Shown here one piece after another: positions 13,373 through 24,490 of a stretch of 64,000 bases of DNA. The stretch spans positions 135,035,990-135,099,989 of the forward strand of contig CP136067.1 in assembly GCA_032622095.1 (NCBI GenBank). The letters are read 5' to 3'. The notes beneath the pieces are model-generated. The model was not told the origin of the DNA. It saw nothing but the letters and a program-made list of their open reading frames with translations, and ran no database searches. The position numbers and the translations under genes are program-made. This DNA is from Siphonodentalium dalli. Taxonomy: Eukaryota; Mollusca; Scaphopoda; Gadilida; Siphonodentaliidae. The stretch's first letter is position 1. Every line of letters begins with the position of its first letter.

Positions 13373-15300
13373 TCTCAGAGATAGGCAACATGAAATTGGA
13401 GACGGTTTCAATTTTCATCAGAAAAATTATCTAAAAATTTCTATTATTTAGCTAAAAGGCACATATTAGGCCAAATTTATCAGGCCCCGCCGCATTTTTT
13501 TATCAACATGTCCATCGCAGATATGGGGGGGGGGGGGGGGGTAAATGGTCAACACTTAAACTGTATTTCTTATTTATTCAACCTAACCAGTCACATTCTC
13601 CTATTCAAAAACCAAATTTCAAGTCGATAGCTCTACCCGTTTCAGAGATCTGGTCTGCGCATGTGCGAAGCTAGCATCGCACGGGCTCGGCGACCCGATA
13701 AAATTTGTATCCGGGGCAAGATACATTCACATAGCAAATTGCAAGTCGATAGCTCCACCTGTTTCCGAGATCTCGTCTGCGCATGCGCTGCATGGGCGTC
13801 GCACGGGCTCGCCAATACGACGTTGACGACCGCCTGGTCAAACTACACACACGTACCAAGTTTCGTCCCGATCGGTCGAGAATCGTAGATTTGTATTAAT
13901 GACATACATACAGACAGACAGACAGAGGTCTTCAAAATATATAGGAGATACTCTATATGGGCAATTAGCGGTTGGGGGTACCATTATAAAGATTAGGTGC
14001 CTTGACTGCCATGTGTTATTGTCTCACTGGTTTGTGTTATCATACAAGTACAATCATTTAGGTTTTTATCGGGTAATAAATTATAACTCCCCATATGGTG
14101 CTATCCACCGGCCTTTGCTCCTTATAAGCCTTCTTTTTACAGTACTCTCTCATAAATCATTGTAGCCCACAAACGGTATCTAATTTGTCCAAAGCTACAA
14201 AATAAATCAACACCAAGATTTCCAAGATGAATTCAATACGAAATTATTTTAAGAGTAAATACGGAAACCACGCTTCATCACAGCTAGTACTTTGGCACTG
14301 CTTAAATGGCGAATCTGCCTGCTTTATCGAGGCCATCTTTCAGTTACATGCACTACTACTATGGATTAGGCTGGGAAAGCTGAGAATGTGAATATATAAT
14401 TATGTAAGTATAAACCTACATATCATGTTTTCATGGAAGACTGCTCCATTTGTACACACACGCTTATGAGAGTCAAAAATGATCTCCATACTATTTTGTA
14501 TAACAGGTGAAAAACTAAAATACCATATTTTCCCTCAATGGGTTATTTAACGTAAATGCTGTTACAGAAGCAACGAAATGCGATCTGAGGGGTTTAAATT
14601 CAGAAAAAATTCCCTAAATATAGCTTCCTACGCCCCTGTCTGGGGACCTCATTCTGCAAATGACAGACACTATATTTCAAGGCTTGTCCATAGGCTGTTT
14701 GTTGGGCTTATTATCTGAACATTTCCCATCAATATGAATATGAATCATTCCGCTCTTGTATTATCTTTTTTTTAATTTTTTGATCACCCCTCCAAAACAA
14801 TAATATATCAATCCAATGTATACTTTAATAACTAATGGAAGAATCTATTTAGTAAAGAAAGGGTTAATTATATGGTATGCCTGCAAATTGTACAATTAGC
14901 TGATAACATGTTCAAATTAGGTCAGTAAAAATCTGTATTTTCAGCTAGTCCCATGTATACTTCTTTAAGAACAGAATGGTAAAATCCATTCAGTATAGAA
15001 AGGGATAAGACTGATGGGATGGGGTCAGGTTACAACACTTTCAGAAATTTGCAGTTTTGGACCAGGAACCAGTCTATTCAATAAGAGACATTGAGTATGC
15101 GACAACAACAGACATGAGAGTCACAAAATTTGACAAAAACAATGGCAGACAACGTAGATAGCAATGTTCATCCACTTTGAGATGAGCATCTATTATTAAG
15201 AGGTACTTATACTTCCGTGAAGTAGATACTTCTTATAGTTGTTGCTGAATTTCACGCATCAGACTGGTCCTTGCCCCAATTGAACCAGCTGCCTGATTCA
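13373..15300. other. Intergenic or intronic repeats, no gene seen
   Basis: At 13500-13530 there is an 18-base G run. At 13620-13930 lies a repeat tail with two diverged copies of 'tctgcgcatgcgc...gtcgcacgggctcg', ending in a CAGA run. This form recurs elsewhere (29280, 36300, 40400). Half of a GAGGTCCCC hairpin lies near 14638-14665. The rest is unremarkable AT-rich sequence. I looked for further exons of the EF-hand gene on the minus strand and could not support one. Confidence 0.4.
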
Positions 15301-15599
15301 TAATAACCTGACCCTTTTGAGGTCCCTAGAGGGTGAATTCAGTGACTCTACCACACACAGTGGGCTGGCATCACTAAATTCATCCTCTAGGGTCCACATT
15401 CTGTTCAGGCCCCATATTCTCTGGAAAGTTTCTTTATTATCAAATTTCTATAGAAACTTCTTCACATAGATTCTATTTATTTTTCCAAAATTGGCAGATG
15501 ACAAATTGTATAATTGAGGTTTCCAATGGGTGTACATCACAATATTCACAATTTGGAAACTTCAATCTGAGAGTGTCTCCCATAGCAGATGAGACCATG

Positions 15600-16064
15600 C
15601 AGAATGAGGTTCCCAGAGGGTGAATTTAATGATGCTAGCCCACTGTGTGGGATAGTGTAACTAAATTCACCCTCTGGGGACCTCATTCTGCACATGACAG
15701 GTACACTAAACTCAGGCTTGGTACAGCAATCAAGCCTTGAAATAGTGTGCCTGTCATTTGCAGAATGAGGTCCCCAGAGGGTGAATTTAGTGATGCTACC
15801 CCGCATAGCGGGTAACGTCACCAAATTCACCCTCTGGGAACCTCATTCTGCTGAGTTGTAAGCAGAATGAGGTCCCCAGAGGGTGAATTTGGTGATGCTA
15901 GCCCGCTATGCGGGGTAGCATCACTAAATTCACCCTCTGGGGACCTCATTCTGCAAATGACAGGCACACTATTTCAAGGCTTGATTGCTGTACCAAGCCT
16001 GAGTTTAGTGTGATGCTATGCGGGGTAGCATCACTAAATTCACCCTCTGGGGACCTCATTCTGC
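15600..16064. repeat. Cluster of four GAGGTCCCC hairpins
   Basis: Several consecutive palindromes of 80-90 bp share the arm CAGAATGAGGTCCCCAGAGG, continuing to GGTGAATTTAGTGATGC and then back in complement. The first three are complete and the last (about 16010-16064) is half deleted. Between hairpins the segment containing 'tgacaggcacacta...caggcttg' appears in both orientations, so the cluster is palindromic on a larger scale too. The short frames that cross it are by-products of the palindrome. Confidence 0.75.
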
Positions 16065-16910
16065 AAATGACAGACACACTATTTCAAGGCTTCACAGCAA
16101 TGGTGAAGCAGGTTCGTTTCCCAATAACTGCAGACTTGTGAATCATGCAAAGGGACTTCCGGGTACGGTGCCACATTATTACCATTTATTAATCTAAAAG
16201 ATTATGTTTCAAAAATGTCTGGCTGAAGATATTTGGCAGAAACCATTGTTCTTTGGTATTTCTCAATAAAAACTTGAAACTTGAAATATGTGTGAATAAA
16301 CATTCGCTAACCTATAGTTGTAAAGAAAGGCCTTATTGCTGTATGAAAATTGATACAATGAGGGGCACAATTTATTGAGGGACTTTTTTTTGTACTAAAG
16401 AAGCCCATACAAGCCAAGCCCCTTCCTGAAAATATGAGGTTTAATATCATTCCTATTGGCACTTTTGCAATGAAAGAGAGCTAACTCTATTTATCCACAG
16501 TAAAAGGATAATACACAAGGCCTTATTGTTATTATTCAGAGACCTGGTAGTTTAATATGTTATATTTACATACTAAGTCTTGTCATCACTAAATCCAGCA
16601 TTCTGATTGGTCGGCGCCCACGTGGCTAGTTGCAGTTATTTCTCGGTGAATGCGCAACAGCTAATGACTGCAAGCTCATAACAACATCGATACGTCATTT
16701 GGGTTTGGAAAGACAAACGCGTAATGTTTTGGGCGCATTTGGATTCGCGCAGGATTGACTTAATAAATCATCGGGTTTCAATTGTTCCTGTAACTTTTGC
16801 CAAGGGTGCTATGGGTTATTTTGGGCTGGTTTTGTCACGATACACTTTTCTATTTAAATACATTTACAAAAGTGGCTTTTTCGCTAAATGTATATAAATA
16901 TAAGGATTAA

Positions 16911-17043
16911 CTGTCATGTGGACTGTTTTTATGGAGATGTAACCGTGAGGTAAGTGGTCATAACTTGTATGTAAAACGGTTTTACACAAGTTATGACCAC
17001 TTACCTCACGGTTACATCTCCATAAAAACAGTCCACACGAAAG
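16911..17043. mobile_element. TTAA-flanked hairpin element
   Basis: This is an almost perfect inverted repeat with arms of about 60 bp. TTAA lies on each side (16907-16910 and 17044-17047) and the ends are related to CTTTCGTGTGGACTG. The flanks are themselves complementary (TAAGGA on the left, TCCTTA on the right), so the target was probably a palindrome centred on TTAA. It has no coding capacity. Confidence 0.6.
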
Positions 17044-17105
17044 TTAATCCTTATTTGACTGTAGTATCCAATAGCTGAGATATAACTTCCATCTAAGTCT
17101 AACTA

Positions 17106-17349
17106 CAGTAATGCCCTAAATAATCGACTCCTTAACCACAGCAGTATTATGGGTAACTTTAGTCGGAAATATGGCTTGTTGCCATTCATCGGAAAGCTCT
17201 AGTCGGAAATATGGCTTGTTGCCATTCATCGGAAAGCTCTCACTGAGAGCTTTCCGATGAATGGCAACAAGCCATATTTCCGACTAAATCCTGAAAAGTT
17301 ACCAATAATTCTGCTGTGGTTAAGGAGTCGATTATTTAGGGCATTACTG
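17106..17349. mobile_element. Foldback MITE, CAGTAATG family (mariner-like)
   Basis: A nearly full-length palindrome opens CAGTAATGCCCTAAATAATC and closes with its complement, flanked by TA on both sides. The family consensus is one long hairpin of about 210 bp. In this copy part of the left arm (the 'cggaaatatggcttgttgcc' portion) is duplicated in tandem. TA target and CAGT ends suggest mobilisation by a Tc1/mariner-type transposase. Confidence 0.75.
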
Positions 17350-17414
17350 TATATTTAATATGTTTTGACTGTAGTATGAATAGCTGAGAGATAACTTCCA
17401 TCTTCGTCTAACTA

Positions 17415-17488
17415 CAGTAATGCCCTAAATAATCGACTCCTTGCGCTGGCTTACGAGGTTAAGGAGTCGATTATTTAGGGCATTACTG
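17415..17488. mobile_element. CAGTAATG MITE, internally deleted
   Basis: Only the outer 30 bp of each arm remain, joined by a short unrelated spacer. TA flanks it on both sides. Confidence 0.7.
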
Positions 17489-17567
17489 TAGGTAGGATAA
17501 ATATAAAAAAAAAACAGAATTTCATTAAGATGGTCAAGTGGTCAAACTTTCAATGAATCCCTTCTGG

Positions 17568-17740
17568 GTTAAAGAATTTTGTTTTATGACAGGAGCTGCA
17601 GCTGGTACAGCATTAAAGAACCTGTGCCAGTGTATTCTCTTATATATGTGGGTCTCCCATAGGGAGCCTCGCATATATAAGAGAATGCATTGGAACAAGG
17701 TTTTTTCAAAAATTCCGTAAGCTCCAGTCATAGAAGGGTT
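17568..17740. mobile_element. Decayed TTAA element, CATGATGGGAGCTGC family
   Basis: Recognisable by 'gacaggagctgcagctgg...cattaaagaacc' on the left and 'gctccagtcatagaaggg' on the right. Between them is one hairpin of the shared ATTCTCTTATATATGCGAG type. The left TTAA is present but the right one is lost. Confidence 0.45.
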
Positions 17741-18022
17741 TTCAGGGTCAAAATACCAGGACAACTATAAAAGATAAAAATGTCAATTAAATGTCAGATC
17801 ACAAATTTCACTGAATTTGTTCAAAATGGCCTGTGTGGTTCAGTGTTTATTTCACACCATCAGACAATATTCTTGAATATCAAATAATAGTTTCTGTTTG
17901 GTATTTTATACTAGTTAATATCTACTCCACAAATGAAAGGTTGAATTATTATTGTAGTGCGGGTTGGTTTTCGTGCATGACTTCATTTACATCACATCAC
18001 GTAAGTTATCGGTATCGCTCTA

Positions 18023-18135
18023 CAGTAATGCCCTAAATAATCGACTCCGTAACCAGAGAAGAATTATGGATAACTTTTCAGGATTTAGTCGGAATTCTGC
18101 TGTGGTTAAGGAGTCGATTATTTTGGGCATTACTG
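18023..18135. mobile_element. CAGTAATG MITE, internally deleted
   Basis: Both ends are complete and flanked by TA, but the central half of the hairpin is missing. It lies about 80 bp past the splice donor of the EF-hand gene exon, inside the following intron. Confidence 0.7.
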
Positions 18136-18218
18136 TATTGCATTTGGGTGAAATTACCACACAGTTTAAAGTAACATAATCAACCGAAAGATAGCAATAA
18201 GTGTGAACTAAAACTTAC

Positions 18219-18357
18219 TCCTTGAAAAGTTTAGAGGAGCCCACTTGATTTAACATCTCGTCCAATTGTTGGTCGTCCATTTCTGTTGATATTTCGTAGA
18301 TAACTTCAGCCGGTTCCATCTCATGACTAGGATTAGAACCTACTCCCATGAAACTCC
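18219..18357 (-). CDS. EF-hand protein (CRACR2A/EFCAB4-like), second exon
   Basis: This 139-base minus-strand exon follows an acceptor (polypyrimidine then CAG at 18358-18360) and ends at a GTAAGT donor (18218 downwards). Entry phase 1 matches the donor of the exon at 24068-24356, and it is open throughout. It encodes GSFMGVGSNP...SHEMEPAEVIYE...MDDQQLDEMLNQVG...KLFKE. The final part resembles the 'FxxLMDRLG...VLED' segment that follows the EF-hands in CRACR2A, by memory of the family rather than alignment. The next exon, expected at lower coordinates, was not found; it should begin in phase 2. The intron between the two exons is 5.7 kb and filled with small transposons. Confidence 0.7.
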
Positions 18358-19420
18358 CTGAAAAAAATATGAGGCAGGTTCAGATACATGTGTGTCCAAA
18401 CTTTGACGTGCGGTCTGTAAATTACACGCATAAGAATAATTTTTGCAAAAAAATCTCAAAAAGAATCGAAAGAGGGTGATAAAATAAGTCCAATTAATCT
18501 CCAAATATACAGCTAGGTTCAGTGGTTGTCCCAAGCTTCAAAACAGTCAACCAAAAATATCAGGAATATAGGTTCAGACAGCATTATTGATGTTGCAAAC
18601 ATTTATATTTTAAAAAGGGTCAGGGGTCGATTTAATGTTTTTAATTTGTATAGATAGCATTTTGCAGCACTGGATAGATTTTGTATAGCATTTCCTACCA
18701 ATGCATGGCTTTTCTTTGTAAATTGGTTATCAGAAATTTTAAATCGCATCGCAAATTGCGATATGAGTCCAGTTAAATCGAGCCCAGAAAAGGGTGATAA
18801 TTGTGCTATTTCAATACTTTTTCAAGTCTAATGTGAATCACGATTGTGATGATACACATATCATATAGTGAGCACAAAAATCATGATGCGTATCATATCA
18901 GGTGTGTATCGTCAAGCCCTCTTGATCAACACAGAATAATTCAGGACATGAAACACCATTTAAATTGTAACTTTAATTTTTCGAGAGGTTTCTAATATTG
19001 TATGATAAAAGTGCTCAGTGATACTTCGTGATTGTTCATTGATCATTAAGGTGTAATTATTTTTATAGGTGTTTTATGTTACAAAGAGAACTTGATTGAA
19101 GATAAGTATCTCACATTTTCTCTTTTTATCGATGCAAAAATACAGATCAGAGCAAAATATAAAATCATGCATGGCGAGTATAGATTTATTACTTGATATA
19201 CTTCACTAATCAATGATCATATGATTAATTTACTGACAGATGACTTGACTGAAACTGTGTCACCTGGTTAATTGTATCAGCTTGTTCAATAACCAGAAAC
19301 TACAAACGTATGACTCATTAAAATGCTTCGATTAAAATACTATTCTCTATAACTTAGGTGAAATCTTTTACATACAGTGAGTTTATGATCATTTCACTTA
19401 CATAATCTCCCCCTAGGACG
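18358..19420. other. Intron sequence, nothing recognised
   Basis: This AT-rich stretch of the intron between the two EF-hand-gene exons holds no repeat I could assign and no reading frame of interest. Confidence 0.4.
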
Positions 19421-19424
19421 TTAA

Positions 19425-19839
19425 CCTTTTACCCAACAAAACAGCCAAATAAAGCTTCAACAGCCTAAAATATCTTCGGTCTGTCTCAATAACACCATAC
19501 AAATATGGATATCATTGGAACCGGTTCATTGACCACATTGTGATGGTTACAGTTATGCCCTGTGCCAATGCATTCTCTTATATATGCGAGTCGACCATAG
19601 GTCACCTCGCATATATAAGAAAATGCATTGGCCTAAAAAAAATCTTTTTTTTAACACTTTTTACCATTTGTTCTTACATTCTATAACAATTTTATAAAAA
19701 AAATTTAAATATTTTTAAACAATTTTTATACTATTTTTCTACATTCTTTGACATTTTTATCATTTTTATATGTTAAGTATGGTCGACTCGCATATATAAG
19801 AGAATGCATTGGCACAGGGCCGCTCTGTTGAGTAAAGGG
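19425..19839. mobile_element. TTAA MITE, CCCTTTACCCAACA family
   Basis: Flanked by TTAA (19421-19424 and 19840-19843), with ends related to CCCTTTACCCAACA. Inside are an intact hairpin with stem ATTCTCTTATATATGCGAG and part of a second, on either side of a T/A-rich spacer. TTAA duplication with CCCTTT ends is the pattern of piggyBac elements. No transposase is present. Confidence 0.75.
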
Positions 19840-20293
19840 TTAAAAACCTGTTTATAAGTTCATATGGGGTAAAATGATTATGCTGAGACATTGAATAGAT
19901 TCAGTTACCATGCAGTATACACACATGATGGATGATGTAGTCTAAAATCTAAAATTAAGCCTGACTTATTCAATGTTTTCTCAGCAAAGCTACAGTCATC
20001 TATCTATATATAAAAAGCCCAGTGTTTAGTGTAAACATATTTTTATTTCCAAATCCAAACAAATAACATAATATACAGATGACACATATATATGCAAAAT
20101 AGAAGAGCCAAGTGTTTGTCTGTGTGTGTGCTTATCTGTCATGATTTTGGCGTGTAAATATAAATATGTAAAAATATCTTGTTGGATGTGGAGGAGGGGG
20201 AGTGAACGACATCAAGGTATGCAAATCCACTCGCAGGCCAGACCTCTTCCTATTATTATTTATCTCTTTTTCATATAAAGCAAAATTATTTAA

Positions 20294-20675
20294 CCCTTTA
20301 CCCAACAAACTGGCCAAATAAAGCTTCAACAGCCTAAAATATCTTCGGTCTGTCTCAATAAAACCATAAAAATATGGATATCATTGGAACCGGCTCATTG
20401 ACCACATTGTGATGGTTACAGTTATGCCCTGTGCCAATGCATTCTCTTATATATGCGAGTCGACCATAGGTCGCCTCGCATATATAAGAGAATGCATTGG
20501 CCTAAAAAAACACTTTTTTAAACACTTTTTACCATTTTTTCTTACATTCTTTAACAATTTTATAATTTTTTATGTGTTAAGCCAATGCATTCTCTTATAT
20601 ATGCGAGGCGACCTATGGTCGACTCGCATATATAAGAGAATGCATTGGCACAGGGCCCTTCTGTTGGGTAAAGGG
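20294..20675. mobile_element. TTAA MITE, CCCTTTACCCAACA family
   Basis: A complete copy with TTAA at 20290-20293 and 20676-20679. It has two inverted hairpins, one near 20437-20502 and one near 20580-20652, bracketed by CCCTGTGCC and GGCACAGGG. The 192-residue frame crossing it is a translation of these hairpins plus flank, not a gene. Confidence 0.8.
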
Positions 20676-20699
20676 TTAAGCAGAAAAATATTGAGATAC

Positions 20700-20990
20700 C
20701 ATAATAGTTTATTATATCAGATTTATGGAGGAAAGGACTCCATGAGTGAGTGTAATTCATTGTTTCAAATGTACTTGCTTCAGTTGAGTGTGAACAAATT
20801 CTCATTTCCTCTCGAAATGGCCATGTATGGATCGGAAAGGCACATTGAGATGTCCCTCAACTCAAGATCAAGTTTGTCGGGGTTCGAACCCGTGCCACCT
20901 CGTCTAACCCGCGACCCAACCATCATGGATATGGGGACATCCTTAAAAAGGAATCCTTTAATTCACAAAGAGTTGGAAGGCCCATAAGTC
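20700..20990 (-). repeat. SINE-like repeat with tRNA-type B box
   Basis: On the minus strand a B-box-like GGTTCGAACCC (near 20878-20891) is followed by a body containing 'ttgagggacatctcaatgtg', 'catttcgagaggaaatgag' and 'cctccataaatctgata'. The same body is found on the plus strand at 63690-63925. A full tRNA cloverleaf cannot be folded here, so a tRNA-derived SINE is likelier than a tRNA gene. Confidence 0.5.
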
Positions 20991-21073
20991 TGAGCATGGT
21001 AGGTTAGGGAATTCACCGATATGAATCACTTTGATTAATTCCATCAAGTTATATGTGAAACGAAAGGAAATTA

Positions 21074-21348
21074 CAGTAATGCTCTAAGTAATTGACTTCT
21101 TAACCACAGCAGAATTATGGGTAACTTTTCAGGATTTAGTCGAACTATGGCTTGTTGCCATTCATCGGAAAGCTCTCCCCGAGTGCTTTCCGATGAATGG
21201 CAACAAGCCATATTTCCGACTAAATCCTGAAAAGTTACCCATAATTAGCTTTCCGATGAATGGCAACAAGCCATATTTCCGACTAAATCCTGAAAAGTTA
21301 CCCATTATTCTGCTGTGGTTAAGAAGTCAATTACTTAGAGCATTACTG
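21074..21348. mobile_element. CAGTAATG MITE, long copy
   Basis: Full hairpin with CAGTAATGCTCTAAG ends and TA flanks. Part of the right arm ('tccgatgaatggcaacaagc' onward) is present twice, which makes it longer than its relatives. Confidence 0.75.
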
Positions 21349-21419
21349 TATATGGGTACACTGGGGGATATTTTGGCTGATTAGAATTTTATTTTCAAAA
21401 TTAATGAGGCTACACTAAT

Positions 21420-21500
21420 CCCTAAATAATCGACCCCTTAACCATAGCAGAATTATGGGTAATTTTTCAGGATTTAGTCAGAAATATGGCTTGTTGCCAT
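21420..21500. mobile_element. CAGTAATG MITE, left half only
   Basis: Matches the left arm of the family (cctaaataatcgaccccttaacc and onward to 'ggcttgttgcca') and then stops. The terminal bases have diverged. Beyond it several short direct repeats of 'cgtcaaatgtaaat' follow (21500-21620). Confidence 0.6.
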
Positions 21501-21669
21501 AATAGACGTCAAATGTAAATAATAGTCATCAAATGTAAATTAACAGAAGTCCTTTTAAAATTAACAGACGTCAAATGTTAATCAACACAAGTCCGAATTA
21601 CATCCAACATAAGTCAATTCACTCTGAACATGTCATTTTAAAATCAACATACGTAATTCTCATCAGCTA

Positions 21670-21884
21670 CAGTAATGCTCTAATTAATCGACTTCTTAAC
21701 CACAGCAGAATTATCTGTAATTTTTCAGGATTTAGTCAGAAATATGGCTTGTTGCCATTCATCGGAAAGCTCTCACTGAGAGCTTTCCGATGAATGCAAC
21801 AAGCCATATTTCCGACTAAATCCTGAAAAATTACAGATAATTCTGCTGTGGTTATTAAGAAGTCGATTAATTAGAGCATTACTG
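21670..21884. mobile_element. CAGTAATG MITE, full hairpin
   Basis: Near-perfect palindrome of about 215 bp with TA on both sides. The apex is CTCACTGAGAG. Confidence 0.8.
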
Positions 21885-21979
21885 TAGTCAAGGTCAGCTC
21901 GCACTTAAAAACACCCCCATAACCTCATCAGTTATCAATGTAAATTAAACAAGTTTATAAAATAATGATAAAACATGAA

Positions 21980-23440
21980 TCAACACTTACATATTGCACA
22001 AGAAACACTCTATCATCATATGAGTTTGATGCAAGATATTTCATAAACCTTCCAAGAATAAAATTGTACATGCGTGACTTAATTATCCGCCTCATATTTC
22101 ACAAGATGACATCTCCTTGAGTGATTCTCTAAAGGAAGTTATTGAGGAAGTTATATTGTTGTGAATGATGCTTATTGTCTGCGTTGGTAAGGCCATGGTT
22201 ATTTAAGTTTATCTTTCATAGCATCATCCAGGATTCTGAGAATTAACTCTTTCACTGCCGATCGTGACTACAGTCGAATTACCCATACACTGCTGATAGC
22301 AACTTTAGTCGAAATCGGGTACATGCTGCCAGCAGGACGGGTACATGTGGTGGAAATATGGCCGTCCAGTCAATATGACGCATATAAGTTCCAGTGATGG
22401 GCACATACATGACATTTTTATAAGTTCCAGACTATATAACACCAGGAAACGTGTGAGATGGTGCAGATAAGAGGCAGTCTCTGTATATAGGACTACATAA
22501 CGTGAACCGTTATATAAGGGCACTTGGTGATGTCATGGTCAAGTGGTATTTTCATAGGTCACGTGTGTATCTCTAGCTATCACATTTTTACCAATAATAT
22601 AAAATGGAAACTCAAATACAGCAACCTACCCAATATGATATGTTCATCAAATGCTTATAACATAATGAAGTCGGAAAATACCCAAAACATATGGCCATAC
22701 TGGTGTTATATGTAGATCCAAGATGGCCACCAAGGTCACGTGACCAATTTGAGGTGGCCAATGTGGATCAATATGTCTATATGGTCCAACAACATAAGTC
22801 AGACATTTACGATATATTGGAATGTTAATGCATTACCCGCACCTATACATGTATGTACATGGTATATGTGACCACTCACGCATAAGTTCATGGTAATCAC
22901 CACGGTCACGTGACCTATTCAAACATGGGTATATATAGCACATTTTGTACGGGTATGGGTCCCTCCCTGAAAGATGACAACTAACGTGAGAAATAAATGT
23001 TGAGAGTGACCAATTTCTGGCAATTGTCTGCTTCGATAGCACCCATATACACCCATATATGCATGAATAGGCATTAAACACAGCCATTAGTGTGTAAACC
23101 AAGGTCACGTGACCTCTATGGTGGTGGCGTGAGTGACTATGAACTTGCGTTGCCTATGTCTAGTCACATATGAAGTTTCAACACATTATTCCAAGCGATA
23201 CCTGCGATACCCTATGTTACTTATATATATATATATATATACACCCATAATGCTTGTATACATGTATTGTATGATTGGCAGTGGGGAATCCGTCTGGTGC
23301 TGAGTGGCAGTGAAAGAGTTAAAGGCCAGATGTGTTGATTATTAATTATTTTTATTTTCGAAAAGAATCCCATGATATTGTCAACAAATACATTTTACCC
23401 ACAGTTAAATGTGTCAACACCAAGCGTAATTCAAGGATAA
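21980..23440. repeat. Diverged duplicate of 24724-25090, split by a TTAA element
   Basis: The sequence from 'atattgcacaagaaacac' through 'catcatccaggatt.tgagaattaa' and on to 'cattttacccacagtt' is repeated at 24724-25090 with scattered substitutions and small indels. In this copy the element at 22247-23318 interrupts it at a TTAA. In the other copy the same TTAA is empty. Confidence 0.75.
22247..23318. mobile_element. 1.07-kb TTAA element, CTCTTTCACTGCC ends
   Basis: TTAA flanks it at 22243-22246 and 23319-23322, with matching inverted ends CTCTTTCACTGCC. The empty paralogous site at about 25000 confirms the insertion and shows that only TTAA was duplicated. Three perfect GTCACGTGAC palindromes and one near match lie inside. 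No transposase frame is seen. Confidence 0.8.
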
Positions 23441-23550
23441 TTTTATAACTGAATGACTCTATATCCAGACTGGCAGCAGAAAGGGTTGAACTGTTCCATA
23501 GTGATGTATAAAATAATGCTTTTCCATAACTTTTCCAGGTGGCACAATTA

Positions 23551-23742
23551 CAGTAATGCCCTAAATTATCGACTCCTTAACCACAGCAGAATTATGGGTA
23601 ACTTTTCAGGATTTAGTCGGAAATATGGCTTGTTGCCATTCATCGGAAAGCTCTGAAAAATTGTTTCCATTCATTGGAAAGCTCTGAAAAATTACCCATA
23701 ATTCTGCTGTGGTTAAGGAGTCAATTATTTAGGGCATTACTG
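23551..23742. mobile_element. CAGTAATG MITE
   Basis: Both ends and TA flanks are intact. Part of the right arm is deleted and replaced by 'gaaaaattgtttccattcatt'. Confidence 0.7.
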
Positions 23743-23851
23743 TATTGTAGTTTTGTCATATGTGGTAGCATTATTTTTTCTGTAATGTCGAAGCCTCTTC
23801 GATAATAATGAATTAGAAAGTTGATTTTTTTCTGTTCAATTGAACATTTAA

Positions 23852-23935
23852 CAAGCCATATTTCAGACTAAATCCTGAAAAATTATCCATAATTCTGCTG
23901 TGGTTAAGGAGTCGATTATTTAGGGCATTACTGTA
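23852..23935. mobile_element. CAGTAATG MITE, right half only
   Basis: Begins within the arm at 'acaagccatatttcagac' and runs to CATTACTG. The left half is absent. It ends about 130 bp beyond the donor of the EF-hand exon, in the intron. Confidence 0.7.
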
Positions 23936-24067
23936 ATATTCAGAGGGAATTTGTCCAAGAGAAAGAGTTCAGGAACACCTGATAGTGGTCCCCATGGATT
24001 TGTATAACCCATATTGAGGTGAAGAAAACTATTCTACTAAAATATTTGCATTGGCCGTTGAACTTAC

Positions 24068-24356
24068 CAAATCCTCCAGCAAACTCCTCTAAAGTCAGGT
24101 GACCATTTCCGTCATCATCGAGAGAGTCAAAGACTGTATCGAGCTGTTCATGAGACAGCCCGAGCTCTGACTCTAAGCATCTCATCTCCGGCTTTGTAAT
24201 GAAACCCTTGTTATCTTTGTCACAGAGAGTGAAAAGCTCGTGAGCTTTCTGAGATAAAAAATCCTCCATTTGTTGAGATTGGTCCATGGAGTCCTGCCGT
24301 TGGCTTTGGTACACCTCCATGTTCCAAATTGGTCTCAGTATGCTCAAGTCGCTCAC
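24068..24356 (-). CDS. EF-hand protein (CRACR2A/EFCAB4-like), first coding exon
   Basis: Minus-strand exon with two EF-hands. Counting from the ATG at 24320, which has a good context (AACATGG), it begins MEVYQSQRQD. The first calcium loop is DKDNKGFITKPE (residues 34-45), with Lys at loop position 5. The second is DDDGNGHLTLEE (68-79) and is canonical. The exon ends ...EEFAGGF at a GGTAAGT donor (24067 downwards, phase 1). Frame and phase join the exon at 18219-18357. The paired EF-hands with 'VFDSLDDDGNG.LTLEEF' resemble the N-terminus of CRACR2A/EFCAB4 and RAB44, calcium sensors which in vertebrates carry coiled coils and, in long forms, a Rab GTPase domain. Those later parts are not in view. 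Upstream the frame is open to a stop near 24384. An acceptor-like T-run plus CAG at about 24417 suggests a spliced 5' UTR. Residues before the ATG are probably untranslated. Confidence 0.8.
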
Positions 24357-24490
24357 TGATAATGTCGGTTGAGCATAATGCTAAGGCTGGTGAGCCTACC
24401 AGCTAACATATCACTGAAAAAAAAGTAAAAAGGTGAAAACAGCTTCGATATTGGTACAATTACTAGTTAGTGCAACTTAGAAAATCTAAC

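Noticed and set aside
13500-13545. Long G run (also near 2168, 12405, 36728 and 40811) as a regulatory G-quadruplex
   Set aside because: Single homopolymers in repeat-rich DNA with no gene nearby; their length is also prone to sequencing error.
15546-16141. Frames reading MRGSITKFTLWGPHS and similar
   Set aside because: Direct translations of the GAGGTCCCC hairpins.
20878-20891. tRNA gene at GGTTCGAACCC
   Set aside because: No acceptor or anticodon stems can be paired around it, and the neighbouring sequence is a repeat found again near 63700.
20409-20987. 192-codon frame, and many frames with CILLYMR...YKRMHW-like translations (for example 25262, 27668, 38373, 41961)
   Set aside because: They are translations of the ATTCTCTTATATATGCGAG hairpins in both directions. 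They follow the repeat, not a conserved protein.
24321-24356. Start of the EF-hand protein at the GTG of 24356
   Set aside because: GTG is not a normal start in animals. The ATG at 24320 has a good context and precedes the EF-hands directly.
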